From: Dermacentor variabilis
Taxonomy: Eukaryota; Arthropoda; Arachnida; Ixodida; Ixodidae
Assembly: GCF_050947875.1 (NCBI RefSeq)
Contig: NC_134576.1
Coordinates: 52,576,255-52,640,254, forward strand
Reading direction: 5' to 3'
Length of the DNA stretch: 64,000 nucleotides
Position 1 is the first letter of the stretch. Every line of letters starts with the position of its first letter. Shown here one piece after another: positions 20,440 through 32,469 of the stretch. The translations under genes were made by a program, and so were the position numbers. The notes under the pieces are model-generated. The model searched no databases. It was not told the DNA's origin and saw nothing but the letters and a program-made list of their open reading frames with translations.

Positions 20440-20690
20440 GACAGATAAGCAGAAGTTCAGAGTATTGGTAGGCAAAAGCAGGGAAGTGTTTGATAGAACC
20501 GGAGCCATTACAGGCATAGGCATCCCTACAATATAGAGATAGAGGTTTTTCACGAAGAAAGAACATATCAAGGAGGAGGGATTGGCATAATTCTACACGG
20601 CAAGATATGTATATAATGCCCGATTATATCAAGCAGGCTACGTGACTGCTTGTGGCCGCCCAGTTTATGTTAGAAAATAAATAAATAAAA
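20440..20690 (+). pseudogene. Second L2-like 3'-terminal fragment
   Basis: The plus strand reads IEPEPLQA, then QYRDRGFSRRKNISRRRDWH and STRQDMYIMPDYIKQAT, ending AAQFMLENK with an (AATA)n tail. Its start parallels the FRVLVEKKSREE segment of the fragment at 19.5 kb. It appears to be the extreme C-terminus and 3' tail of the same type of non-LTR element, truncated at 5'. Confidence 0.5.
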
Positions 20691-22515
20691 GTGAATCAGT
20701 CAATCAACTGGGTGCCAGTAAAAATCATCACCAGGGCGGTCCAATCTTGTGTCCATGTATTCATTCCCTAGGTGGTCGTATAACAAAAAGGCTAAATGTC
20801 GCCTTTATGTGTTTCCTCTCCGTTTGACACTCTCATTTACGTACGCTTGCTGAAAGTACGTTTGGCTGGTTTCTATCGTGCTCTGTCTGGGATAGCAGAT
20901 TCGGACCTATAAGAGTTGACATGAATCTCAAGTTCCTTGTACACTTTCTTTTTTTCTTCTTGACCGTTCTGTTTCAATGCCGTTTGCGAAGCAGTCCCCG
21001 GAGCGGGTGCCACATTGCCCTTCGTGGGTGTCCCGCTACGAGCAAAATAAAATATAGAATGCAATGATTTCGGCGTTTTCACTGACGCTGGAGGCATCGT
21101 CAAGTGCTACAGTAAGCAAACATGAAATTTCCTAGGGCACGTTGCCGGGCTACTTGGTTTGTATTCATAGTAGACACGGATAGGCGCAATGCGAGAGCCA
21201 CCAAGATTAAGAAGATGAATAAGTTCTAAGCGTTCTGAATGTGTTTTCTTATTCTTTGTCACTGTCATAATGCGCTGCTCCGTGTCCATTATGAAGCAAA
21301 CGTGGATTGAAAATAACGTGCATAATTTGAGGCACAGGGCCCAGTTAAGGTCATTTGTTTTGCGGGAAATTCAGTGCTCTTCGTGGGATCTCGAGCGATA
21401 GTCCTACCACAAAATTTTCCAACAGCTTAAGTCTTGCTGTTGCTCGCTTACGGCGCCCAATTTCCCATCTTGTAGCGGGAACAGTGTGAGACTGAAACAG
21501 CGCTGTACTCCTCGTACCTCGCGCTGTTCCCACTTCAAGCTGCAGTATGCCAACTAGCTCTGTGTCGCACCCTTCAGCAGCTGCGAACTGTCTCCTCGAA
21601 TGTTATAGCGTTCGTCTAAAGTGTATGACATAATCCGTGTCACACGGGTGATTTGCACAAGATCAGTGGCTCACTAGCTGCCAACAGATGGCGCCGCTAC
21701 TCCTTGCATCGACGAGCATCCCGGCGTTGGCGCTTGTAGTGTTTCACACCACCGTGGTCTACACTTAATTTTTGCTTATTTTAGTGAGATATCTGAATGA
21801 CGGGGCCAATAACGCCGATTTGAGAAAAGCTAACTTCCATGCTCAGTTTCGGAGTAGGCGAGGGAGTAATACATATTGTAACTCATGGGAGCTGCGCGCA
21901 AGCGATGCCGTTGTCCGTAAAATTTGCTCTAGAATTGCGAGTCAATTAATCCCCGTGAGCTCCCGTCTCCTCCCCTATAGCCCGGCCGTCGCGGCGCTGG
22001 CTGTCTGCTCGGCTCAACGCATACGCGGCCCTTGCTCTGTCTTGGAGGTAATCTGCGGCACTTGGAAAGGCTGGGCGAGCCGAGATGATTGCTGGCTTCA
22101 TGTGCGCTGCCTTCCCGCGTGTCCAGTGGTGACTCTCGCGTTAAGCGAGATGCGGCATGAAGCGTTCGCTCCCATCTGCCGGAACTCTTCATCACCCCAG
22201 CTTTGACAGCGAGTGTTTGCGGTCGTCGAGTGAGATATGTTCATGTTTGCCAGTTCCGCGTATGACAACATGCTTTGTTAAATAAATTATAAAGCGAATG
22301 GCTTCTACAATTTATGCGACTGATAAAACTAGGAACCTTACTTCGTGCTGCTGTGTGACACCTTGCTATTGCTATAACTGCGGCTTTCTTTCCCCCTCCT
22401 GAAAGTTATGCATGCATCAAGGTTTACTTTGAACTAGCGGAACCATAAAATGCAGTGTTTCTGCAATACTTCTGCAATATCTTACTCTTAGTTCTTATTC
22501 AGGTAAGCGCGAACC
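20691..22515. other. No gene recognised
   Basis: No recognisable coding domain. A CpG-richer patch lies at about 21,900-22,150. The longest frame there (144 codons, plus) has no family resemblance and an antisense frame overlaps it. Confidence 0.45.
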
Positions 22516-24103
22516 GGATGTCTACCAACCGGGAATTCTCGGGGATTTTGAGTAGTCTGGAAAAACTCGGGTAAAACTCAGGGAATTTGTGCTTCCATCA
22601 GCGAAAATTAGCTGTAATTTTATCGGGAATCGTAACGAATGGTCTTTGACACCGCGTCGTTGGCTGGAGGAGTTGCCAGAGTACAGTCAACAAGCGGCTT
22701 TCCGTACGGACAGCTTCACGGCACCACTACTTACTCCATAGTCAATGTATAAGAACGTCTGAAATTTCGAACATAAAAACCCTTTGCTGTACGATTTTCC
22801 GGACTTTTTGCCTTCACCACAAATCCGAAACGGCATTAATAAAAGCCACAACCACCGCCATTTTGATAACGTCGCCGCTTCGAACCGGCACACTCGCACG
22901 TAGATCCGCTGGCAGCCGTAGCCAGCACCTCGGCAATGCTAGGCCTAGCTACTTCGAGGTTCGCTATTAAGCTTCTTGCCGTTCTGTGCCGTGTTTTTCA
23001 TTGAAGTAATTTGCCGCTGTCAGCAATGGCACCGACACCGCCTTTGTGGTCATCGCGATTGGCTTCGAAGTTCGGAAAGCACGGCGCGTTGCATAATGCC
23101 GGTTCCCGAAAGTCAGCTTTGACTCAATAGAGCAGTATTACGCTGCGAAGCTTAACAAGTGTGGGAAGGGGCAACTGTCACGGGTTACAGTACGTATTCC
23201 TGAATTGTGCACGCTTGCACCCACCACCTCCCGTCACAGTACGAGTACCGATATGCCTAATAAGTGTACTGGCAGGCCTTCAGAGGTTTTTCGGATGTAC
23301 TTATGACGATTTGAGCCCTTGAGGTCTGTAAAAGACATGCATTCAATTTTTGGGACGCTTTCGCGCCTCCTAGGGAGTCCGAAAAACCGGACGCTGACTG
23401 TACTAATGTCCAAGAAGATGCTTCAAATAGTCCGTGTGGCGAATGCGCAGCCGAAGGAGAACAAGACAAAGGACGTACACATTGGGGAATGAACGGGAAA
23501 GGAAGCATGCCGCCGGTTTTTTCAAGGAGCTTGCACTCTGAAAACAGTGTTGGCTGACGTCGAGATGCAGGTGTCCATCATCCAAGCAAAAAAACTCTTT
23601 AAAACAGTGAAACGCAACAGTGAGGTGTTGTGCGTGGGCTGAGAGTATGTCAGGACAGTTGAGGTTGACTTACCAGCTGTTGCGAGATTATCTCACATGC
23701 GATAAAGTTCGGGCCTCAAACCAATTAGCTGATAGAAATAGCTCATATTCGAAAATATTCTGTATGCATCTCTTTATTTGTATTTGAGAATGTTCGACTC
23801 GATTTGTAATGGGTTTTACTATTACTTTCGAAGATACCTTATTCGGTGTGCATTTTACATAACCCCTCCCTTCCGATTTCTTTTTCAATAAAACGCGTAC
23901 TACTTACTATTCAAACAGGATCTAGTTGTTTGCTTTGTTTTTTAAAAGCATGCTTACTAGGAAGCGACATCATCGAACAACATGGTGTCGGGCGGTCGTT
24001 GACATAAAACAATGTTCTGTGTCACTGAGGCAATTCTGCAATGGCACTCAGGGAAAACCTGGAAAATTCAGGGAATTTGGAAATGTCAACTTGGTTGACA
24101 CCC
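22516..24103. mobile_element. Non-autonomous DNA element with short terminal inverted repeats
   Basis: The left end is GGATGTCTACCAACCGGGAA and the right end, reverse-complemented, is GGGTGTCAACCAAGTTGACA. Eleven of the first thirteen bases agree. Both ends run into stretches rich in CAGGGAAAA/GGGAATTT. A separate left-end fragment lies at 17,549, so this is a repeat family. Inside, 23,300-23,640 on the plus strand is open apart from one stop (RFEPLRSVKDMHSIF, then LADVEMQVSIIQAKKLF), which may be a coding remnant. Superfamily not identified. Confidence 0.55.
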
Positions 24104-24785
24104 TGATTGTGGTTTTGGGTCACTCCATCACTGCCAAATACATAATGCCTGTTAAGCAGTACGTTTGAACTGCTTGGATTTATAGCTATGTTTACGGCGA
24201 GGTGATTGATGCTGGCTCAACCGCACTATAAGCGGGTACAACTGAAGGCCCCTGGCAGTTCACTGCCCCCCACGACGATTACGTTACAGGAGTAAAGCGA
24301 AAAAGTTTATTATCACCACCAGTAAAGCGAGAGAGCCAGCTCAATATCCCCACACCGTCCAGTTTTCCAGGGTAAGAGAATGTAAGGCAAGGCGGCGAGC
24401 GGAGTCCCCTCAGCGGCCCTCCCAGCGAAGCCATCTCAGATTCACCCTTTAGGCTACGTTCACACGAAAAAAACTTGACAAAATCTACCCGCCTAAGCGG
24501 CGAATTGGGCGGGCATCCAGCCGCCGAGCCCGAGTGGTCTCGGACCGATTTTTTTTTCACGACGGCGAAGCGGGAAGCGGTTCCTCTTAACCGGGAGCTG
24601 CAGTAGCATGTAAGCATGCAGTCGTAAAATTTCACATTTTCCGTTCTGCACTGACTATTTTTAGGAAAAGCCAGTAGCTAGAACTATCAGAACTGTCTTC
24701 TTTATCTTCCATGGTAGACGAAAGTTAGACGACACGTGCAGTTGCGCGAAATGATGAGTTTGAATAAATCATGGGTCAATGAATG
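24104..24785. other. No gene recognised
   Basis: A minus-strand frame of 118 codons (24,279-24,635) has no recognisable domain. GGCTACGTTCACACG near 24,450 resembles the terminus of some MITEs, but no matching inverted end was found nearby. Confidence 0.4.
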
Positions 24786-24880
24786 GACATACGTCTGGAA
24801 ATAGTGTCTGATCCATTGAAGGGTATACTCCCTGAAGCCAGCCTGTTCCCTTGATTGACTGAAGTGCAGTGTTGCCCTAC
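24786..24880 (-). pseudogene. Tiny RTE family 2 relic (RT segment)
   Basis: The minus strand reads RATLHFSQSREQAGFREYTLQWIRHYF, which lines up with the TLDFCQPKDQAGFRKGYSTIDHI block of the intact RTE and the TLDFLVNQGNRLAS...DTLQWI stretch at 27.5 kb. Only about 95 bp are recognisable. Confidence 0.7.
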
Positions 24881-26254
24881 GTCGGGCTAATGTTGCTGAC
24901 CCACCACAACAGCAGGCTTGTGCAGCCGAGGGCAAGCAGCAACTTCGTACCAAGAGTCTGGCAACCTACGAAGCAGTCGTTGAATGAACTGTCGGCATTA
25001 ATCCAGTGATAACCAGTGCTGCACATTTCAGCTTCACTGGTTAACCATCTGTACGGAGTGCTTGGGCATTGATGTTTTTCTTATAACAAATGATGTGGCT
25101 CATAAGCTGACATATGGCTCATAGGTGTGCTAAGTAATAATAGTCTTTATTTGTTTTGCTGCAGATGGACGAACACCAACACGACGCTGCTGCCATTGGT
25201 AAGCCACAGTATTTCATGATTCAAGATGTTTTCTGTTCACTAGGACCCTTGGGCTGGCACAGACGCCTGGCCGCAGAAGTGATCGAGGCACCATACGAAA
25301 GTGAAATTCTGGAAAGCACCTATAGCAGCTGTACATCTATCACTGGCTCTCTGATCCTAAGTTATACCGCTATTCTCAAGTAAAGATGACTTGGCAGGCT
25401 ATTCACAATCAGAGCCTTCATTCAGTAACATGGTCAATTCTAAAAAAAGGCTCCCTGATTGTACTGGAGATTGCTATCAATCGGGCAACCTGTGGGTACA
25501 GGCTGCCTGAATGTACACTGAAACTATATTCATGCCCACACAGTTCTGCACGTCACGTGGTTTGCAACCTAGGCACCATGCTCTTTGTAGAGCAGCAGCA
25601 GCTGCAAAGAATGCCCTATAAAAACAAAAAGGGGGGGGGGAGCACTCCAGACCAGAGGCCACATGTACAAGAAGCCCCACTTCACAAAACACCCCAGACT
25701 ACAAATACGGTACCTTTAGAGAAGTGAAGCGGAAACTTTGAGAGCCGTTTCCTCAACTTTTTCTGCCTTTCTGCTCAGTTTCTGGAGCAGATTTCTTTGT
25801 TACCGTTTGACATATTTTGACTTCGTTTGCTTTGTCACGTTCCTTGGGCTGCAATGCAGGTTGTTGTATTCTCGCTTTCTTATCTTGGCCCTTTATAAGT
25901 TTACGATATGGTTATTCGTCTACAATGAAAGTGTGCTTGATGTGAAAGTAACATAAAGGTGTCACTCCAAAAAATTTGCGTTGTGAAAAAAAAGCAAGAA
26001 TGTCATGACGTTGAGGACGTATTTAGCTATGCAGTCAATACTTAACAAGCCTTCTATCACGTTTTTTATTTTCCCCACGCTATCCACAATTAAGACGGAG
26101 AAAAATTGTGCTTTATAAAATTGAATCAAATGTTCTCAAGATATCGCTCTGAAACTTTTATGGGAGCATCAGGGGACATTCTAAGCATTTGTGCGAATTT
26201 TCATCAATACCCACGAAGAAACAAGGAAGTTGATTCTCAAAGCCACGTCCCCCT
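24881..26254. other. No gene recognised; poly-G run at about 25,630
   Basis: No convincing gene. A 35-base segment starting at 25,164 is bordered by TTGTTTTGCTGCAG and GTAAG, but is too short to support an exon call. A run of ten G lies at about 25,631-25,640. Confidence 0.4.
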
Positions 26255-28240
26255 TAACTTGTTTTCAGCATCTTTGTCAGTCTCCAAGTTTTCGCCCCAT
26301 ATCGCCACAGGTAAAATGCATTGATTTTACACCTTTCTATTTAATGCTAACGGTGAACTTTCAGTCAGGACCTGACAATGTCTGCCTTAGGCACTCCAAC
26401 CTATTTTTATCCTTCTGTAAATTTCAGTCTCTTGATCAAGGTCCTTTGTGAGTAATTGACCTATGGTGAATATGCTCCTTCACAGACACTAGAGACTGAC
26501 CGGCGACCTTGAACTCTTGTTCCCTTGCCCGGCTATTGATAATTACCTTTGTCTTCTGCATATAGACATTCAACACCACTCTTTTATTACTCTCTCTGTT
26601 CAGGCCCTCAATCATTTGTTGTAACTCATCCCCGGTGTGGCTGAACAGGACAATGCCATTTGCAAATCTGAGGTTGCTGAGATATTTGCCGTTGAGCCTT
26701 CCCAGTTTAATTGCATGAATACTTACAAGCATTTGGTGAATAGCGTTGTAAAGACTGTGTGTACAGACTGCACGGAACTGGCAGCCCCGCATGTGTGGAA
26801 TGCGGCGAAGAAGAGACTCTCGAGCACCTCCTGTTGCATTGCCCGTCCTTTGATGTTGAGCGCACTGCGCTTTGTGCCTCGTATTGTCGCGTGGGTCTGC
26901 CTTGCGACACGGAGGGAGCCCTTCTGTTTCCCGCAGCGCACGCCTCTATCGTCAAAAGAGTGCTTGCTGCTCTCCTTGACTTTTGCTGCGAAACGCAGCT
27001 GAGAGCGCGGCTATAAGCCCCGCATCGCTCCTTCTTCAACCTTGTCCTTTTTTTTTTGCCGCTTTCTTTCCTTCTCTTCCTGATCCTTTTCTCCCTACTC
27101 CCCTTACCCTGTGCAGTGCTGTTGAGGTGTCCTCCTTTGAGAGACAGTTACGGCACTGCACTTCTCTCTTCCTTTCTTCTAAAAATCACTACACACACAA
27201 AGACTGTGTCTCCTTGTCTGACCTCATCTTTTTACAGGTATCTTCCTACTTGTGGAGAATTAAGGTAGCTGTAGACAGTTTCCAAGATATTTATGTAAGC
27301 ATCCTGTTGTACTTCTTGCTTACATAATGCCTCTATGACTGCTGGTACCTCTACTGAATCAAATGCCTTTTCCTAATCTATGAAAGCCATATAGAGAGGC
27401 TTATTGTACTCTGCGGATTTTTCGATTATCCGATAAATGACATAGATGTGATCCATTGTAGAGTGTCCCTTCCTGAAGCCAGCCTATTCCCTTGGTTGAC
27501 TAAGAAGTCCAGTGTTGCCCTTATTCTATTGGAGATTATTTTCGTGAATATTTTATATAATACTGGGAGTAAGCTAATGGGCCTATTTTTCAATTCTTTT
27601 AACGTCACCCTTTTCTGGATTAGTATAATGCTTTCATTCCATTTTTCTGGGACCCTTGCAGTCGATAGACACCTCGTATAAAGAGTGGCTCGTTTTTAAA
27701 GCATTGTCTCCACCATCTTTGATTAAATCGACCGGTAGTCTATCTTCTCGGGCTGCTTTTTCCAGTTTCATGTCTTGCAGTGCCCTTCTAACTTCATTGC
27801 TAGTTATGGCAGAAGCCTCTAAGTTGTTCATTACTACTTTGAACGGAGGTATCGCGGCTGCTTTTGGTACTGTACAGGTCAATATCGAATTCTTCCGCTG
27901 CGTTTGCTCTGTCTGAGAGATTGCTGATATTACCCTGTTTGTCTTTGAGGGCATATATCTTGGTTTGTCCGATGCCTTCTCACTGTTTTCAGGCTAGGTG
28001 GGTTTTTACTGCTTTTTCAGTCTTTCTCAAGATATAATTTCTAGTATCTCTTTGTTTCTGCTTTTTGATTAGTTTTGTTGGTCACATTCATTCTTTGTCG
28101 TTTTTTTAATAGGTCCCTTGTTACTTGGGAGTGCTTACCTACTGGTTGCCTTGAGGCCTTACCTCCCACTTCAGTTGCTTCTTCTAAAGCCAGCCTAGTT
28201 ATGGTTTATCAATATTGCCCTTACTCTCTTCAAATGAATG
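26255..28240 (-). pseudogene. RTE family 2 retrotransposon relic, interrupted
   Basis: From right to left on the minus strand, the copy has a linker (about 28,200-28,080), an RT N-terminal region with RRALQDMKLEKAAREDRLPVDLIKDGGD (27,780-27,700) and LKNRPISLLPVLYKIFTKIISNRIRATLDF (27,600-27,500). Next come the RQGDT motif at the insertion junction and KYLSNLRFANGIVLFSHTGDEL (catalytic box decayed to FANG). The end is AREQEFKVAGQSL and the C-terminal TWRLTKM-like stretch at about 26,270. Many stops. A different retroelement is inserted at 26,761-27,198 exactly within the RQGDT block. Confidence 0.85.
26761..27198 (+). mobile_element. 5'-truncated non-LTR 3' fragment with 11-bp target duplication
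   Basis: The insert starts mid-ORF and reads YRLHGTGSPACVECGEEETLEHLLLHCPSFDVER. This is the CxxC...H...C knuckle found at the C-terminus of I-like/R1-like retroelement proteins. The ORF continues to LRARL and a stop at 27,014-27,016, then a pyrimidine-rich 3' UTR. AAAGACTGTGT flanks it on both sides (26,750-26,760 and 27,199-27,209), so the boundaries are certain. It is younger than the RTE2 copy it interrupts. Confidence 0.9.
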
Positions 28241-28264
28241 GATCCTTGGGATACGCAGACTGAT

Positions 28265-29343
28265 GAAAGCATGTATAAGCTTGCTGCTTGCCGGTTTTCA
28301 AACAAATAAAACATCGGCCCCATCCTTCCAAAGCCGTGAAAGCCTGCAGTGTGCGGTGGGTCCCTCAAGGCAGATGAAGGGAGAGATGAGCATGGAGAGG
28401 GAATCGACTCAATCGGGACACACTCTGATATCGATGCCAGGCTGAAGAAAATCGAGGCTTTCCAGGAAGAGCTTGTCAAACAGGTTGAACAGCTAAAAAA
28501 TGAGCTAAATAGGGAGCGTGATGAGCGGAAGGTACTGGAAGACAGACTTCAAGCAGCCGGGGAAACGTCGAACAGGGCCACCATTGTGAACGAGAATGGT
28601 CATGACAATTGAACGTAGTCCCCCAACGTGACAGGAAAGGGAGTGTCAGCAAAGGATGTGGGAATGCGTGTAATGTAGGGAGGAGGTAGCTGAAAAGTGT
28701 GGCACCTCTTTTGAGGCCGCCACAGGCAAAGCAGGAGCGCGACTCACGCGGAAAAGGTAAAAGAGAAGGAGGGAGAGGTGCGAGAGAGTGAAATGGCGGC
28801 TATTTCGGGCTACTCAAACCTGGCTAGGTGCCCAGAAGGAATTGTGGAGAGGGTGACAGGCGAGTGAATAGTGGCGATAGGGACATTTCCAAAGTGGACG
28901 CTGAGTTCTGTCTTGAAGCGAGCAAAAACAAAGCTCGCGGAAAATACCTACGTGCACAACCTTCTAATAGTACCAGGTGGGCTAAATGACTTCCTAAACA
29001 GTAATGGGAGAGGATTAGCCCAGTTCTTCGCAAAGGGGGTGGGTAACTTGCGCGAGCTATCCCCTCAGGTGCGTATTGTACTGTGCAGAATGTTGGAGGT
29101 GCGTGTACGAGACAGACGTACAAAGAGCGGTAGTGGCTGCTAATGAGGCAATATGGAATATGAGATGATAGAAAGGTTTGGAGGTTGTTGAAGTAAACAG
29201 GGAAGTGAGAAGGTGTGGTGGTTGTAAACGAAACGGGATCCATGGACTTGAATTACAGGCTTGGACGAGAAAGGGGCTGGTGACTTGATAATCGTGCTGT
29301 TGCTTCTTTAGGAGGCCCACGCGCGCTTCAGGAAGCCAGGGTA
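28265..29343 (+). pseudogene. L2/CR1-like element A, ORF1 (coiled coil plus SGNH-like domain)
   Basis: The first part (28,345-28,612) is strongly charged and heptad-like: DARLKKIEAFQEELVKQVEQ... LNRERDERKVLEDRL, a likely coiled coil for oligomerisation. After stops comes FPKWTLSSVLKRAKTKL, NLLIVPGGLNDFLNSNG and SPQVRIVLCRMLEVRVRDRR. The GGLND block resembles the block III (GxND) motif of SGNH/GDSL hydrolases. CR1/L2-type elements often have an ORF1 with an esterase domain, which fits. The frame is broken and the catalytic Ser block is not clearly visible, so I call it decayed. Confidence 0.6.
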
Positions 29344-29399
29344 GGCAGTAAGGAAGAAGGTCCCCTGAGGGAACCTCAGTATAGCATCACAATTATTAA

Positions 29400-32300
29400 C
29401 CGAAAAATGAAGAACCGAGAAAGCTTGCCATGCAATAGGCTACGTAAACATGCAGGGCAACAGAAGAAACAAAAAGTGGCCAGAGATTGAGGAGCACTTC
29501 ACTGGAGAAGAAATAGAAAACAAAAAGTGTATGCGGTTAAAGGAACGCACCGCAGAGACCCGGAAGAACTATCAGTGATTGAGAATTACGCTTGGGAAGG
29601 GTTCAACATAACTAAGTTAAAAAGAAAGGGAGAGGAAGTCGGAATGCTTATCAATCTGGTAGCGAAATGGAAAAGAGTAAATTCAAAATTTCAAGAGCCT
29701 CTTTGGTTACCAGGCACATTGAGTGGGGAAAAAAACTTGGCTGGGCGTTACGTATTTTTGTACCAGAAATAATTGCACATAGAAGAATTAAGAGTTAGTG
29801 GAGTGCATAATCGCTGATATTAAGGGTTTCGGGAATAATGCCAAAATTATCCTATTAGGTGATATGAATGCCCACATACAACATTTAGATGGCTATAGCG
29901 ATAACAACGAGAAGTAAACGCAAGAGCTCTGTGAGCATCATAACCTCGTTGTCGTGAATACAGTGCCTAAGTGTGAAGGGCAGATCATGTGCGAAGTGGG
30001 AAACTGTCTATCAACCATTGAAAACTGTCTGATAACAGAAGGAATTCATAAGTTGAGATAAATGGTCATTGATGAGGAAGGGCATAGGAGCACAGGGAGT
30101 GACAATAAACATCATTTTGAAAATGGGATACGGGGTGGGAAAGAGAGCAAGGAGTTCAAAATGGCCAGTGCAAATGTGTGCGCTGAACAAATAACAAATA
30201 TAGTCACTAGAGTGGAGAAATAACTTGGCAAATGGCCAAGTCAAGAGTGGGAAGAGAGTGAGCTTCCAAGTGTAATAACGACAAAAATACAGAAAGATAA
30301 ACCACATGCTCGTTAGAAAGGAAAAAAAAACGAAAAGCTGGTGGAACAGGATGATAACGAGAAGCGATAGTGGAACGACAGAAAGCATCTCGAGAGCACA
30401 GCCAGGCAAAGAAGGCGTAGTTGCCTAGTGATGAAGTAAACAGTAAATGTGAAATACACACCGGGAGAAATAAAAGTATGGTTCAAATACTATTGCAAGC
30501 AAAGATAAAGGGTGAAAGTGAACGTTGGTTGTCAGAAATACGCGAGAAAAAGAAGACCGCACCTAGATTATTTTGGGAACACCTAAAATAATTAGGCAGG
30601 AAATCAACAGCAATACTAACTATCCTGGAGGAAGATGGAAACAAACTGGAAGCGGAAGCGGCAATAAACTACAGCCGAATCTTTCCAAGACAACGACGAG
30701 GTTATTTTTGGAAAAAAGAAAAAAATCATTAAAGAGAACCAGATGGAGAGGGAGCTGGTACTGACAACTGGAAGACAGCCGAAAATACAAAAGCACACAG
30801 CCACGTGGCTAGACGAGGTTCCTGTTAGGCTGAATAATGAACTAGTACCAAAAAGTAAATCAGCGCTCGTGAAAGCAATGGCAAAAGCTTTAAAAGACAG
30901 ACGTATACCAGTCAGTTGGCGACAAAGTAAAAGAATGAATTTAATTTATAAAGGTATGGGGCAGAAAGATAGTTCACTTGTATAGACCGTTGGCCGTCGA
31001 CAATGCAGACGATCAAATTAAATCAGCAAGCACGGGTAGATAATAAAGACATTTTGGAAGAACTTTCGAATGGCTTTAAGATAGGTGGGAGTTTGGATGA
31101 TAACATATTTGTTCGTACTCTGTGTATTGAAATATGAAGAGTAGAAAGTAGACCGTTATATGTTCCTTTTTAGACATTACAGGAGCGTATGACAACGTAG
31201 ACCGCAACAGTTTGTGGGATATTCTGGAAGGGGAAGGCTTAGGTGACGATTGTCTACAGCTTTTGAGAGCTTTACCTAGAAAATACCGCTTGCATTGAAA
31301 GGGAATGGATGAGGAGCAAGAAGAAAGTTGATATCAACAAAAAAACTGAGGCAGGAATGCCGTATATCTCCCTGTTTATGATGTGCATGGTGAGGATGGA
31401 GAGGGCACTAGAAGGAAGCAATGTCGGGTTGAATCACTCAAACAAGCGGGTACAGTAGTAGAGGAGCAGCTTCCAGGTTTATTTTATGTGGACGACATCG
31501 TGACGCTAGCGCAGAAGCAAAGTTATTGGCAACATGTGGCTAGTATCTGTGCACTGGAAAGCGAGAATTTAGGTTTGAAATTTAGGGTTAGAAAATCAGG
31601 TGTTATGGTATTCAATGAAAACAGTGAACATACTGTGGCAATACAGCGCCAGGAAATACGTAAGGTAAAACATAAATACCTTGCTATATGGATAAAAGAG
31701 GGCAACAGATATATGGAAACACAGGAAGAAATAACAATCAAGGGGAAGAAAAATGCTGGCATAATGAAGCACAGAGTGCTATGGGGATACAATAGGCACA
31801 AGGTACTCCGAGGCATCTGGAAAGGTCTGATGATTCCAGGACTTACTTTTGGAAATGCAGTTATTTGCTTGCAATCGGGGATACATCAGGACTCGATGGG
31901 AACCAAATGTCAGTGGGATGCCTCGCATTGGGCGGTCACTGTAAAACTAGGAAATGAAGTTGTACAGGGTGGTACGTGATGGACAAGTTTTGATGTGAGG
32001 GACGCTCAGAGTAAAATTAATCATGAAGTATTCAGGTATTTGTACAGGAATAACATTGATTCACATTGGAGGAAAAAAACGAGGAAGCTTACCAGCAAGT
32101 ATGCAGCCTGTATGGTAAGCAACACTGCAAAAAAGAACTTTAATCGGGAACTCGGAGAATCTCATGGGCGGTGGTAATGGAAAAGAAACCTGCCATGAGT
32201 ATCCACTTAAGGGGAAAAAACGAAATCTGGAAAGAAAAAATTTATGATAACTCAAAGGGAAACACCGTTGCATCACATACGGTGTCCCCGAGCCAGTATG

Positions 32301-32430
32301 GAGCACGGACATGGTGCGCAACGAATAAGCTCCTGAATGAAAGCCTGAGAGGAGTATGCACAAAACTGGGACCAAGTATCGAGTGTGGGAGCACTACACG
32401 GGCGCTGATACGTGAAGCGCACAACCTACT
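29400..32430 (+). pseudogene. L2/CR1-like element A, ORF2 (endonuclease/RT), decayed
   Basis: Text recognisable across frames: an endonuclease segment with AKIILLGDMNAHIQHLDGY (about 29,845), a linker with APRLFWEHLK (about 30,560), and an RT palm with PFLDITGAYDNVDRNSLWDIL (about 31,170). The catalytic box is GLFYVDDIVTLAQK (about 31,470) and the thumb reads KVKHKYLAIWIKEGNRY (about 31,660). The longest open piece is 31,383-31,979 (198 codons). At least a dozen stops and frameshifts occur. The C-terminal region to 32,430 ends with TRALIREAHNLL. The next element starts within 50 bases. Clade assignment rests on the ORF1 type and the palm wording. Confidence 0.75.
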
Positions 32431-32469
32431 CTAATAGGAGAGCACTACAGAGGAATTAGGCGCATGCCT

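Noticed and set aside
21772..22206. 144-codon open frame
   Set aside because: GC-richer patch with an antisense frame also open; no recognisable domain, start context or splice sites.
24279..24635. 118-codon minus-strand frame and a MITE-like GGCTACGTTCACACG
   Set aside because: No protein family resemblance, and no matching inverted terminus was found to define an element.
25164..25198. Possible 35-base exon between TTGTTTTGCTGCAG and GTAAG
   Set aside because: Too short for codon evidence, no partner exons, and such splice-like borders occur often by chance in T-rich DNA.
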